Source: Clostridiaceae bacterium (GTDB lineage: Bacteria > Bacillota > Clostridia > Oscillospirales > Acutalibacteraceae). Taken from it: a stretch of DNA of 64,000 bases. Below, one piece after another: positions 41,466-49,585 of the stretch (positions are counted from its first letter, which is position 1; the number at the start of each line of letters is the position of its first letter). Made by a program: the position numbers and the translations under genes. The notes beneath the pieces are model-generated. The model was not told the DNA's origin. It saw only the letters and a program-made list of their open reading frames with translations, and made no database searches. The stretch lies in contig JAETSR010000001.1 of the NCBI GenBank assembly GCA_021769555.1, positions 496,001-560,000 of the forward strand. Reading direction: 5' to 3'.

Positions 41466-42390
41466 AACCATCCTCCAGGAAGGAATTTATGATGGCATAG
41501 GTCTCTTTCACATGCTTGAACCACACGGGCAGAGAGAAGTAGCCGTGCAGAGCGTCAGGAATGCGGTGTATCTCCACATAGCTTCCCGCCTCACGCAGCT
41601 TTTCCCCATAGGCCTCGCCCTCGTCCCGCAGAGGGCAGAACTGGGCGGTGATAAGCAGGGTGTCCGGCTGTGACTCAAAGGACTCCGCTGTCAGCGGCGC
41701 AAGGTAGGGGTTCTCCCTGTCAGACCCGTCGGCGTCATATAGAGCAAAATACTCCTGCACCCGCTTAGAGGTAAGCAGGTACCCTGTTCCGTTTTCCCGC
41801 ACAGAGGGGTAGGGCGAGCTCTCCGAATGGTCGCTGCCCACAGCAGGATAAATAAGAATTTGCCTCCGGGGCAGAAATTCTCCCCTGTCCCGGGCCATAA
41901 GGGAGACCGCGGCGGCCAGGTTTCCCCCGGCGCTGTCCCCTATAAGCACAACATTTTCGGGAAGGACGCTCAGCAGGCCGCTGTGCAGAAAGACCTCCCG
42001 GGCAGCTGCATAGCAGTCCTCCGCCGCTGCCGGGAAGGGGTGCTCTGGGGCCAGCCGGTAGTCCACAGAGGCAACGACACAGCCGGTCTGGGAGGCCATA
42101 TCCCCGCATATCCCGTCATAGGAGTCGATAGAGCCGGTTACCCAGCCGCCCCCGTGAAAAAACAGCAGGACGCAGGGCTTCTTTTGCTGCTTGGGTGTAA
42201 AGATACGCATGGGGACCTGATATTCCCCAGAAGGAATACTGTGCTCCCATATCCGGTAGAGCCAGGGCTTTCTGGCCCGGCGGGCCGTCAGCTTTTGCAG
42301 CTTCCGCTCTACCGGGTATATCTTTTCTATGTTCAGGTCCGGATATGACAGCAGATTCAGCGCCGCCAGCATGGCTTTGTTGATGGGCAT
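41455..42390 (-). CDS. Alpha/beta-hydrolase, hormone-sensitive-lipase family
   Basis: A 311-residue esterase with the HSL oxyanion motif HGGGW (79-83), nucleophile elbow GDSAGG (151-156, Ser153), the DYRLAPEHPFPAA segment, and C-terminal Asp and His in TLLITAQFCPLRDEG and DALHGYF. It would hydrolyse small acyl esters in the cytoplasm. The ATG at 42390 follows AAAGGAG; the longer frame to 42453 reads into the promoter. It heads the three-gene operon with the acyltransferase and zinc-ribbon protein. Confidence 0.88.
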   Translation of the reverse strand: MPINKAMLAALNLLSYPDLNIEKIYPVERKLQKLTARRARKPWLYRIWEHSIPSGEYQVPMRIFTPKQQKKPCVLLFFHGGGWVTGSIDSYDGICGDMASQTGCVVASVDYRLAPEHPFPAAAEDCYAAAREVFLHSGLLSVLPENVVLIGDSAGGNLAAAVSLMARDRGEFLPRRQILIYPAVGSDHSESSPYPSVRENGTGYLLTSKRVQEYFALYDADGSDRENPYLAPLTAESFESQPDTLLITAQFCPLRDEGEAYGEKLREAGSYVEIHRIPDALHGYFSLPVWFKHVKETYAIINSFLEDGYER

Positions 42391-42424
42391 ATGGGCTCCT
42401 TTTTGGTCAAGATTGTATACAGCC

Positions 42425-42453
42425 ATTATACCCCTGCGAGGGAGGTTTGTCAA
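42425..42453 (-). promoter_or_regulatory. Perfect-consensus promoter of the hydrolase/acyltransferase operon
   Basis: Minus-strand TTGACA (42453-42448 read as TGTCAA), 17 bp, TATAAT (42430-42425). Confidence 0.82.
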
Positions 42454-42579
42454 ATTTGATGTTGGGTGTGAGCATTAGCGTGTGGGGGTGGTAAAGCGAG
42501 ATGGAGGGAGAGGTTCGGAGCGTGCATTGCTTTTGAGCACTTTTGGAATAATACTAAGGGCGAGAGTGAGGAAATGGGA

Positions 42580-42636
42580 GAATATCCATTATGAGGGCCA
42601 CGGAAAACGTGGCCCTCGCGCAAACATTGGATATTC
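42580..42636. repeat. Nested inverted repeat between divergent operons
   Basis: Outer arms GAATATCCA (42580-42588) and TGGATATTC (42628-42636) enclose a perfect 10-bp hairpin GAGGGCCACG/CGTGGCCCTC (42593-42617). It resembles a small mobile palindromic unit or a double-hairpin insulator. Confidence 0.6.
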
Positions 42637-42649
42637 AGAAATCTTTTTC

Positions 42650-42684
42650 TTGACATTCCTTCAAAGTGTAACTATAATAGTTAC
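42650..42684 (+). promoter_or_regulatory. Promoter with overlapping Rrf2 operator
   Basis: TTGACA (42650-42655), 17 bp, TATAAT (42673-42678). The perfect inverted repeat GTAACTAT-a-ATAGTTAC (42668-42684) covers the -10. The regulator encoded 16 bp downstream most likely binds it and represses itself and the MATE gene. Confidence 0.8.
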
Positions 42685-42700
42685 AAAAGGGGGAGATACT

Positions 42701-43132
42701 ATGAGCGCCAACACCAGATTCCCAGTAGCGATTCACATCCTAGCTTTTGCTGCCATCTACCCGGGCCAGTGCTCCTCTGAGCGCATCGCTGAGAGCGCCA
42801 ACACCAACCCCGTGGTCATCCGCAGGCTCAACGGTCAGCTGAAAAAAGCGGGTTTGCTGCGCATCCGCAACGGCGCGGCGGGTACGGAGCTTGCGAGGCC
42901 GCCGGAGGAAATCACGCTAAAAGAGGTGTACTCGGCGGTGAAGACGAAGGAGAGCTCCCACCTGTTCAGCACCCACCAGCGGCCCAACCCGGACTGCCCT
43001 GTGGGCGGGAATATCCTGGGCGCAATCCGGGAGCCGCTGGACGCGGCACAAGAAGCGGTTGAGTTGGCTCTGGACAAATACACTATCGCCGGGGTCGTTG
43101 AAATTATCAGAAAAGGAATTAAGGAGAGATAG
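42701..43132 (+). CDS. Rrf2 family transcriptional regulator
   Basis: A 143-residue Rrf2 protein with the N-terminal winged helix (TRFPVAIHILAFAAIY...SSERIAESANTNPVVIRRLNGQLKKAGLL). It has only two cysteines and lacks the three-Cys iron-sulfur cluster set of IscR/NsrR, so it resembles YwnA-like members that sense small molecules or oxidation directly. GGGGGAG precedes the ATG. The operator at 42668 and the MATE gene 1 bp after its stop indicate a regulator-exporter pair. Confidence 0.9.
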   Translation: MSANTRFPVAIHILAFAAIYPGQCSSERIAESANTNPVVIRRLNGQLKKAGLLRIRNGAAGTELARPPEEITLKEVYSAVKTKESSHLFSTHQRPNPDCPVGGNILGAIREPLDAAQEAVELALDKYTIAGVVEIIRKGIKER

Positions 43133-43133
43133 T

Positions 43134-44504
43134 ATGGCAAGTACAAATGAAAAAAGCATGGTCACCGACCTGACACAAGGCAGCGTATTCTCCAACCTGG
43201 TGCGGCTTGCGCTGCCGTTTATGCTGTCCAATCTATTGCAAATGCTGTACTCCATGATTGACATGATAGTGGTAGGGCAGTATGTGGGCAGCACCGGCCT
43301 CTCGGCGGTCACGGTGTCCTCCCAGGTCATCATGCTAATGACGACTATCGCAACGGGCTTTGCCTCGGCGGGGCAGGTGCTTATCTCCCAGCAGGTTGGC
43401 GCCGGGGACTCGGCGGGGCGGCAGAGGACTATCGGCACGCTGTTCTCCACGCTGCTGCTTATGGCAGCGCTCATGACCGTGGTAGGGCTCTCCCTTTACG
43501 GCCCCATGCTGCGGCTTTTGCAGGTGCCGGAGGAGTCCTTCCCCCAGGCGGCGGACTACATGCTGGTGTGCAGCGGCGGCATCGTGTTTACATACGGCTA
43601 CAACTCCATCTCCGCCATTTTGCGGGGCATGGGAGACGGCAAGCGGCCCCTGGTCTTTATCGGCATTGCCTCTCTGGTGAACGTGGTGCTGGACATCCTG
43701 TTTGTTGGCCCCATGGGACTGCAGGCGGCGGGCGCGGCCTGGGCAACGATTATCGCTCAGGCAATATCATTCCTGATTTCTATCGCATATCTTTATAAGG
43801 AGCGGGAGGCCTTCGGCTTCGACTTCAAGCTCGGCAGCTTTCGTATTCACAAGAATATCCTTACGATACTCCTTCGTCTTGGCCTGCCCGCTGCCTTGCA
43901 GCACAGCGCTATCTCAATCTCCATGCTGTTTATAAACGGCTTTGTGAACGTCTACGGATTGGCAGCCTCGGCGGCCTTCGGCGTAGGGCGCAGGGTTGAG
44001 ATGATACCCCACACCATGACAAACTCCGTGAGTATGGCTGTTTCCACGATGGTGGGACAGAATATGGCGGCGGGAGAGGTCAAGCGCTCCAAGCGCACAG
44101 TTTGGTACGCCTTTGGGGTAAATATGTCGGTCACGCTGATAGGATTTGTCTGCTTTGCCCTGTGGCCCCGGGGCGTGTTCGCCATCTTCACCCAGGACGA
44201 GTCAGTGCTGGAGCTCTCCGGCCTGCTGATGACCACCATCCTGATTGGTATGCCCGCCTTCCCCATCATGCAGGCGTTTAACCCATTCATCCAGGGCATC
44301 GGCAACGCTCGGCTGAGCCTTATCATCGGCCTGATGGACGGCGTGGTGGCCCGCATCGGCCTGTGCCTGCTCTTTGAGCGGGTGCTGGGCATGGGGCTGT
44401 TTGGGGTGCTGCTGGGGTATACTTTGGCGACTTATGTCACGGCTATCCCGGCGATGGTGTATTTCCTCTCGGGGGTGTGGAAGAAGCGGAAGCTGCTGGT
44501 ATAG
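43134..44504 (+). CDS. MATE family efflux transporter
   Basis: The 456-residue protein has 12 predicted helices in two homologous halves. Typical MATE signatures are LALPFMLSNLLQMLYSMIDMIVVGQYVG at the start and, in the second half, GLPAALQHSAISISMLFINGFVNVYG. It should export a drug or metabolite by cation antiport. The start lies 1 bp after the Rrf2 stop, with AAGGAGAG within the end of that gene, so it is co-transcribed and controlled by the regulator. Confidence 0.93.
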   Translation: MASTNEKSMVTDLTQGSVFSNLVRLALPFMLSNLLQMLYSMIDMIVVGQYVGSTGLSAVTVSSQVIMLMTTIATGFASAGQVLISQQVGAGDSAGRQRTIGTLFSTLLLMAALMTVVGLSLYGPMLRLLQVPEESFPQAADYMLVCSGGIVFTYGYNSISAILRGMGDGKRPLVFIGIASLVNVVLDILFVGPMGLQAAGAAWATIIAQAISFLISIAYLYKEREAFGFDFKLGSFRIHKNILTILLRLGLPAALQHSAISISMLFINGFVNVYGLAASAAFGVGRRVEMIPHTMTNSVSMAVSTMVGQNMAAGEVKRSKRTVWYAFGVNMSVTLIGFVCFALWPRGVFAIFTQDESVLELSGLLMTTILIGMPAFPIMQAFNPFIQGIGNARLSLIIGLMDGVVARIGLCLLFERVLGMGLFGVLLGYTLATYVTAIPAMVYFLSGVWKKRKLLV

Positions 44505-44584
44505 GACGAATATAGTTGTGATGGAGTTGTCACTTTGCACAACCCTCAAAAATTCCTGGATGTCCGATTTTCAAGCAGTAGAAA

Positions 44585-44613
44585 GAGTTGGGGTCGCGCC
44601 GCGTCCCCAACTC
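44585..44613 (+). terminator. Hairpin after the MATE gene
   Basis: GAGTTGGGG pairs with CCCCAACTC around 11 nt, about 80 bp past the MATE stop. No T tract follows. Confidence 0.45.
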
Positions 44614-44735
44614 GGTTCCCAACGCCCGGCAACTCCGGTCGTTTCAAGAAATTTCGGGCTTCTTAGTGCAAAATCACAATAGGGGTTATAGTCCAAATTT
44701 TTGGCTGCGGTAAGCCAGACTTTAAGGAGTAACAA

Positions 44736-44810
44736 ATGGCAGTGCAGACATTTTCAAAAAGCATCCCCAAAGAGGAGCAGGTAAATTCTGAAATAGGCAA
44801 TTACACCTGA
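44736..44810 (+). CDS. Possible 24-residue small protein
   Basis: ATG GCA GTG... to TGA encodes MAVQTFSKSIPKEEQVNSEI plus four residues, with a well-placed AAGGAG (44723-44728) and a terminator 30 bp downstream. It is in an otherwise empty 360-bp gap. The sequence is hydrophilic with no known motif. It could be a true small protein or the 5' stub of a deleted gene. Confidence 0.3.
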   Translation: MAVQTFSKSIPKEEQVNSEIGNYT

Positions 44811-44838
44811 ATACTTTTTGCAGACGGAAGGCCGCCCC

Positions 44839-44860
44839 AAAGTGGTCTTCCACTTTTTTT
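44839..44860 (+). terminator. Intrinsic terminator between convergent genes
   Basis: AAAGTGG-tctt-CCACTTT followed by TTTTG. An extended pairing GGAAG/CTTCC can form with upstream sequence. Confidence 0.75.
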
Positions 44861-44864
44861 GCAA

Positions 44865-45995
44865 TTACCCTTCAAACAAAACAGCCTCACCACTCTCACT
44901 CGACCGAAAACAAGCCTCCATCAATCGCAAAACACGCAGCGCGTGCTCCTGAGTCACAATCTGTTCCGCGGTACCAATACATACCTCCGCAAAATTCCTA
45001 TAGAGAGTATTCCTGTCAAAGTCAAAGCGGGGGAGAGGCCGCTCCTCCACAGACTCGCCCACAGAGCGCGGGGCCATAGTCTTTGTCAGCCCGGCTCCGG
45101 CGGCAATGGGCTCGGCGTCCTTGTCCTCCCAGGAGGTCAGGCGGATAATTTTGCCGTCCAGCTGAAAATTATGTATTACCGCGGAGCCCTGGCCGCCGTA
45201 AATACACCACATTGGCTCGCTTACAAAGTGGCAGGTGCCAACCTCAATATCAACCGTGAGTCCGCTCTCGAATGTCATGTGCAGCTGGAAACCGTCCTCA
45301 CATTCTTTGTTAGTAATATAGGTGCAGCTGCAAAACAGCTTTATGACCTTTTCCGGGACCATCTGCAAAATGCGGTCAATCAGATGCACTCCCCAGTCCA
45401 GCATCATTCCGCCGCCGCATTCCTTTATCCCCCGCCAATCGCCGGGGATGCCCCGGGAGCCTGTAAGGCGGCTCTTGATGTTAAATACGTTTCCCAGAAG
45501 CTTATCGTCGTATATCTTTTTGATAATAAGATAATCCTCGTCCCATTCTCTGTTCTGCCGGGGATAGAACACCCTGCCTGTCTCCCTGGATACCTGCATG
45601 GCCTCCACCAGGTCTTCGCTGGTTATCATAACAGGCTTTTCACAGAGAACATGCTTTCCGGCGCGCATTGCCGCGATAGACTGCTCCTTGTGAAGATGGT
45701 TCGGGGTGGCAATCAAAACAGCGTCTATATCCGGGTCGGCCAGCATGGCGTCATAGCTCTCATAGACAGGAATTTTACGCTCCTCTGCCCACTGCCTGCG
45801 CTCGGGCTTTATATCGAAAATGCCTTTCAGCCGCAGATATTTTGAAATATCCGTAGTAAGTGTTCCCGGGAATTTAGGGACGTCGTCCGTTTTTACCTTC
45901 CAGAGGGCGTTGCCGGTGCCGCTTTGAAGGGCAATCGCGTGCCCGCTTCCCATTCCTCCGCATCCGACGATTCCAATATTCAATATTTTTTCCAT
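44865..45995 (-). CDS. Gfo/Idh/MocA family oxidoreductase (copy 1)
   Basis: The 376-residue protein has an N-terminal Rossmann motif GIVGCGGMGSGHAIA, the EKP motif in HVLCEKPVMI (near residue 117), and a C-terminal alpha/beta domain with GGMMLDWGVHLIDRIL (near residue 200), where the substrate-binding His/Asp of the family sit. These enzymes oxidise or reduce sugars and inositols with bound NAD(P). It is the last gene of an operon with the TIM-barrel isomerase at 46090, a common pairing in inositol-like or keto-sugar pathways. Confidence 0.9.
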   Translation of the reverse strand: MEKILNIGIVGCGGMGSGHAIALQSGTGNALWKVKTDDVPKFPGTLTTDISKYLRLKGIFDIKPERRQWAEERKIPVYESYDAMLADPDIDAVLIATPNHLHKEQSIAAMRAGKHVLCEKPVMITSEDLVEAMQVSRETGRVFYPRQNREWDEDYLIIKKIYDDKLLGNVFNIKSRLTGSRGIPGDWRGIKECGGGMMLDWGVHLIDRILQMVPEKVIKLFCSCTYITNKECEDGFQLHMTFESGLTVDIEVGTCHFVSEPMWCIYGGQGSAVIHNFQLDGKIIRLTSWEDKDAEPIAAGAGLTKTMAPRSVGESVEERPLPRFDFDRNTLYRNFAEVCIGTAEQIVTQEHALRVLRLMEACFRSSESGEAVLFEG

Positions 45996-46021
45996 ACTTT
46001 TTCCTCCTGAGATGAATACTA

Positions 46022-46054
46022 AAGGGCTGCCGCCCCAAAAGGGGAGAAGCCCTT
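46022..46054 (-). promoter_or_regulatory. Intercistronic stem-loop
   Basis: AAGGGCT and AGCCCTT enclose CCCC-aaaa-GGGG, between the isomerase and the oxidoreductase genes. There is no T tract on the minus strand, so stabilisation or processing is more likely than termination. Confidence 0.5.
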
Positions 46055-46089
46055 CAGCTTGGATGATTCGGCTAAGAATACGTGTTTTT

Positions 46090-47022
46090 TTAGTTATCCC
46101 AGCTTATTCCCGTGTACTTTTTGAACGCCTCCATGCTCTTCTCAATGCTCACCAGCTGACTTTCCAGCCTGGTGGCGTCCTGCTCGAGAATTATATACTC
46201 GGCGTCGGTATACGTGTTTGCGGCGTCAATAATATCCTGAATGTGCATAATGCCCATGCCAATTTCCGTAAATGCGGTGCTGCGGATGCGACGGGCTTTT
46301 TTTGCGGCCTCGTCAGGCTCGGCATGGCCGCCGGTTCTTGCGTAGAAGCTGTTGCCGTCGGTGCCGGCGCCCTCTGCGGGCATGGCGCACTCCTCGGGGG
46401 TAAGGCCGCGCATGTTGAGAGGCTCCATGCTGTCCCAGGCGAAATCCTTCTGGTGCAGCAGCTTAACGCGCCTGCCAAAATGCTTGAGCTGCTCCACAGG
46501 ATTAAGTCCGGCGCGCATTACCCAGAAGGTGTCCAGTTCCAGAGAGAGGTAGTCCGGGTCGGTATTCTCCATCATAAGGTCCATTACGGTTTTGCCGTTG
46601 ATGGTATAGAACTCATGATAGTGGTTGTGATACAGATAGGTCATGCCGGCCTCTTTGCATATCTTGCCGGTCTTATTAAAGCGCTCGCACTGATACATCA
46701 GGTCGTCGTATGTAGTGAACCGCCCATTGGGACATACGATATTGTGGTTGCCCAGCACCTGGTTATACGCGATGACCTCCGGCAGATTGGCCTTTTCCAT
46801 GGGGAAGATATGGGCGCTCACAACCTTGGAGCCAAACTTGTCAAAGGTGGATTTCAGCGTTTCAGCTGGAACATTGAAGCCGCACCCGGAGTCCTTGATT
46901 GCGTTATGGTTGCATACCTCAATGTTTTTGTAGCCCAGCTCCCCGACCTTTTCTACAGTGGCAATGGGGTCTTTTGCCATCTCCTCGCGGACAGAATACA
47001 GAATTAACCCTACTTTAATCAT
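46090..47022 (-). CDS. Sugar phosphate isomerase/epimerase, TIM-barrel (AP endonuclease 2 fold)
   Basis: The 310-residue protein has the xylose-isomerase-like barrel. VGLILYSVREEM opens strand 1, ELGYKNIEVCNH strand 2, TYLYHNHYHEF and LSLELDTFWVMRAG carry the metal-binding His, Glu and Asp, and LLHQKDFA and EYIILEQDAT the later ligands. Family members isomerise or epimerise keto-sugars or act on inosose. A GGAGG ribosome site precedes the ATG. With the oxidoreductase downstream it forms a two-step conversion whose substrate I cannot name. Confidence 0.88.
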   Translation of the reverse strand: MIKVGLILYSVREEMAKDPIATVEKVGELGYKNIEVCNHNAIKDSGCGFNVPAETLKSTFDKFGSKVVSAHIFPMEKANLPEVIAYNQVLGNHNIVCPNGRFTTYDDLMYQCERFNKTGKICKEAGMTYLYHNHYHEFYTINGKTVMDLMMENTDPDYLSLELDTFWVMRAGLNPVEQLKHFGRRVKLLHQKDFAWDSMEPLNMRGLTPEECAMPAEGAGTDGNSFYARTGGHAEPDEAAKKARRIRSTAFTEIGMGIMHIQDIIDAANTYTDAEYIILEQDATRLESQLVSIEKSMEAFKKYTGISWDN

Positions 47023-47065
47023 TTCAGTAAAAACCTCCTTCGTTTGTTACGGGCTCTATATGAAA

Positions 47066-47093
47066 ATTATATCACGCCTGAAATAATTGACAA
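47066..47093 (-). promoter_or_regulatory. Promoter of the isomerase-oxidoreductase operon
   Basis: Minus-strand TTGTCA (47093-47088), 16 bp, TATAAT (47071-47066), about 45 bp before the isomerase start. Confidence 0.7.
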
Positions 47094-47116
47094 TCCCATA
47101 CGGATGGATAAAGCTC

Positions 47117-48352
47117 TCATTTTGTTGGGTTCTGCGGGAATGAAATTCCCTGCTTTTTTGAGAACACAAGATAAAAAACGATAGTAAGGGCTGTAACTCC
47201 TGCCATTGCCAGATACATGCCGCCATAGCCGGTCTCCTTTGCCAAAAGCCCGGAAACATAGGCCCCGAGGGAAAGCCCTATATCCCCCAAAACGTAATAG
47301 GTTCCGTTTGCCACGCCCCTCTTTTCCGGCGGCGCAGATTTTACGGATATCATCTGACTCATTGACATGACAGCGCCAAAGCCTATGCCGTAAAGCGCGC
47401 CGCCAATATATATCTGCCAAGGAGACGTGAGGTTTCCCAGCATTACAAATACCAGGCCCATCAATACCAGTCCGGGGATTATGAGAAAGCTGGGGTGAGT
47501 TTTGTCCGCAAATCTGCCCAGAACAGGCCGGAAGAGGATAAGCACAACTGAGTTTACAGTAAAAAACAGCCCTATCTGCGTCAGGTTTTGCTTAAAGCCG
47601 TAAATCGCCAGATAGTTTGAAATGGCGCTGTGCAGTATTCCCATAAACAGCAGAAGCATGGCTCCCAGCAGGGCGTCTTTATAGATGAATTTTTTCAAAA
47701 ATCTGATTACAGGATTCCCGCCCTGAGCCCTGTCAACAGGCCTCTCCGAATTAACAGGCAGGGAGACCGGCGCGTCTTTAATGAGATGCAAAGCCGCAAA
47801 AGCACCCACGATAGTAACAAGAGCCAAAATAAAGGCGAGCCTATACTGTGACAGCTTCGCAAAATATGTCCCCAGCACAGGCGCAACACACTGGGCGAGA
47901 GAGCTTGCGAGACTGTACATGCCAATGCCCTCGCCCATGCGCTCCGGCGGCAGGTACTCTATGGCAAGAGTGCTCAAAACGGTAATAAGCGCGCCGTGTC
48001 CAATGCCCTGCAAAATTCGCGCCGCGGCAATCAGCCAAAAACCGTTTGCCGGCAGATAAAGGATGTAGGCCGCCATCATACATATCAGCGATATGCCCAC
48101 AAGCCTTTTCTTGCTTTTGCTGTCAGACAGCCATCCCACGACCGCGCGTGCAATCATGGAGAAAAAGGTCGCCACCGCCACAATAGCCCCAATAAGGTCG
48201 GTGCCTATCCCAAAGCCCTCCGCATAGACCGGCAGCACAGGGTTAAACATGCCGTTTGCCATTGCCACAATAAATGAGACCAGCATGGCCAGGACAAAAT
48301 TGCGGTTCCAGAGCTTAGGCTTTGGCTCTGCCTTTTTTTGTGTTCTGTTCAT
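47117..48352 (-). CDS. MFS transporter
   Basis: A 411-residue, 12-helix MFS protein. After the third helix the G-x-x-x-D-[R/K] type motif appears as RAVVGWLSDSKSKKRL, repeated in the second half as RPVLGRFADKTHPSF, so both halves are intact. The pattern is that of MFS_1 sugar or drug transporters. It is transcribed away from the importer operon at 48643 and precedes the isomerase gene, which has its own promoter. Substrate unknown. Confidence 0.88.
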   Translation of the reverse strand: MNRTQKKAEPKPKLWNRNFVLAMLVSFIVAMANGMFNPVLPVYAEGFGIGTDLIGAIVAVATFFSMIARAVVGWLSDSKSKKRLVGISLICMMAAYILYLPANGFWLIAAARILQGIGHGALITVLSTLAIEYLPPERMGEGIGMYSLASSLAQCVAPVLGTYFAKLSQYRLAFILALVTIVGAFAALHLIKDAPVSLPVNSERPVDRAQGGNPVIRFLKKFIYKDALLGAMLLLFMGILHSAISNYLAIYGFKQNLTQIGLFFTVNSVVLILFRPVLGRFADKTHPSFLIIPGLVLMGLVFVMLGNLTSPWQIYIGGALYGIGFGAVMSMSQMISVKSAPPEKRGVANGTYYVLGDIGLSLGAYVSGLLAKETGYGGMYLAMAGVTALTIVFYLVFSKKQGISFPQNPTK

Positions 48353-48436
48353 ATACCCATTCCTTTCAAATAAAGAGTTTTATTCATATTAACAAAACAT
48401 AGCAAAAATTTACACATCAAAACGTCGTCTAAAACT

Positions 48437-48570
48437 CTCAAAATGTTTGATTTAGGGATAAATGCGGCGATAAAAAATGGGAATAGTACGCCTATAGAAC
48501 AAAAATCCAACATTTTGAGATATTTTCCCGACAGTTTGAGGTATCATTGCATAGGAAAATATGCTAAAAT
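48437..48570 (+). promoter_or_regulatory. AraC-type binding sites and activated promoter of the third importer
   Basis: CTCAAAATGTT (48437-48447) and AACATTTTGAG (48509-48519) are perfect inverted copies. ACATTTTGAG (48510-48519) is repeated as ACAGTTTGAG (48531-48540) 21 bp downstream. Two direct half-sites plus a distant inverted one are the araI/araO-like arrangement. The promoter has TGCTAAAAT (extended -10, TAAAAT 48565-48570) and no -35, as expected for AraC activation. The AraC proteins at 50476 or 54168 are candidates. Confidence 0.6.
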
Positions 48571-48642
48571 ACTCTAAAATTTAGCCGAGTGGCTATGCAA
48601 TATCCATCAAGAAATCAAAATCTGTGACTGGAGGGAAACACT

Positions 48643-49566
48643 TTGAAGAGAGTGGGTCGAGTACAAAAATGGGTTCAGTTTCTGCCGCTTTATCTGATGA
48701 TGCTGCCGGGGCTCGCGTATCTGTTTATCAACAATTACATCCCCATGGCCGGAATTGTCGTAGCGTTCAAAAAGTACAACGTGAACGACGGGATATTCAG
48801 GAGTCCATGGAGCGGATTCGAGAATTTTGAGTATCTCTTTTCCACCAGCGATGCCGCTGTAATAATCCGCAACACTCTGCTCTATAACGTGGCGTTCATT
48901 ATCATCAACATGGTGATAGGTGTCACGCTTGCAATCTTTATCACAGACGTGACGAATAAGGGGCTGCAAAAGCTGTATCAAAGCTCAATACTGCTCCCGT
49001 ACCTTATTTCCATTGTTGTTGTAAGCTATATTGTCTTCGCGCTTTTAAGCCATGAGAACGGTATGCTGAACAACTCGCTTCTCCCGCTCTTTGGCAAGGA
49101 GCCTGTCCAGTGGTATCTTGAGGAGGGGCCGTGGCCGGTAATCCTGATAGTAACCAACTGCTGGAAGGGCGTGGGCTATGGAACGCTTATCTACATTGCC
49201 GGCATAGCGGGAATTGACAAGGCCTTCTATGAGGCCGCCGAGCTGGACGGAGCGAGCAAATGGCAGCAGATTACCAGAATTACGCTGCCCTGCCTTATTC
49301 CCTCTATCGTGACTCTCCTTATCCTTCATATCGGAAAGATTTTCTACTCCGACTTCGGGCTCTTCTATCAGGTGCCCCAAAATTCCGGCGCGATTTATAA
49401 TGTGACAAATACTATTGACACCTATGTTTACCGGGCTTTGATGGCTGCCGGAGGAATAGGCCGCAGCGCGGCGGCGGGCATTATCCAGTCCGTAGTGGGC
49501 TTTGTGCTGGTAATGGTCTCAAACCTTGTTGTCCGGCGCATAAGCTCCGAGAACGCGATATTCTAA
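48643..49566 (+). CDS. Carbohydrate ABC transporter permease, LplB type (third system)
   Basis: The 307-residue permease has six helices, the NNYIPMAGIVVAFKKYNVNDGIF segment near the N-terminus and the EAA loop YEAAELDGASKWQQITRITLP (about 198-218). The start is TTG at 48643 with GGAGGG at 48630-48635. It pairs with the next permease and serves the lipoprotein at 51388. Confidence 0.92.
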   Translation: MKRVGRVQKWVQFLPLYLMMLPGLAYLFINNYIPMAGIVVAFKKYNVNDGIFRSPWSGFENFEYLFSTSDAAVIIRNTLLYNVAFIIINMVIGVTLAIFITDVTNKGLQKLYQSSILLPYLISIVVVSYIVFALLSHENGMLNNSLLPLFGKEPVQWYLEEGPWPVILIVTNCWKGVGYGTLIYIAGIAGIDKAFYEAAELDGASKWQQITRITLPCLIPSIVTLLILHIGKIFYSDFGLFYQVPQNSGAIYNVTNTIDTYVYRALMAAGGIGRSAAAGIIQSVVGFVLVMVSNLVVRRISSENAIF

Positions 49567-49585
49567 AACCAAAGGGGGATTTTCT

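Noticed and set aside
44859-45845. 328-residue plus-strand frame
   Set aside because: It is a shadow of the Gfo/Idh/MocA gene, which has clear Rossmann and EKP motifs on the minus strand.
46012-47007. 331-residue plus-strand frame
   Set aside because: It is a shadow of the TIM-barrel isomerase on the minus strand and has no convincing ribosome site.
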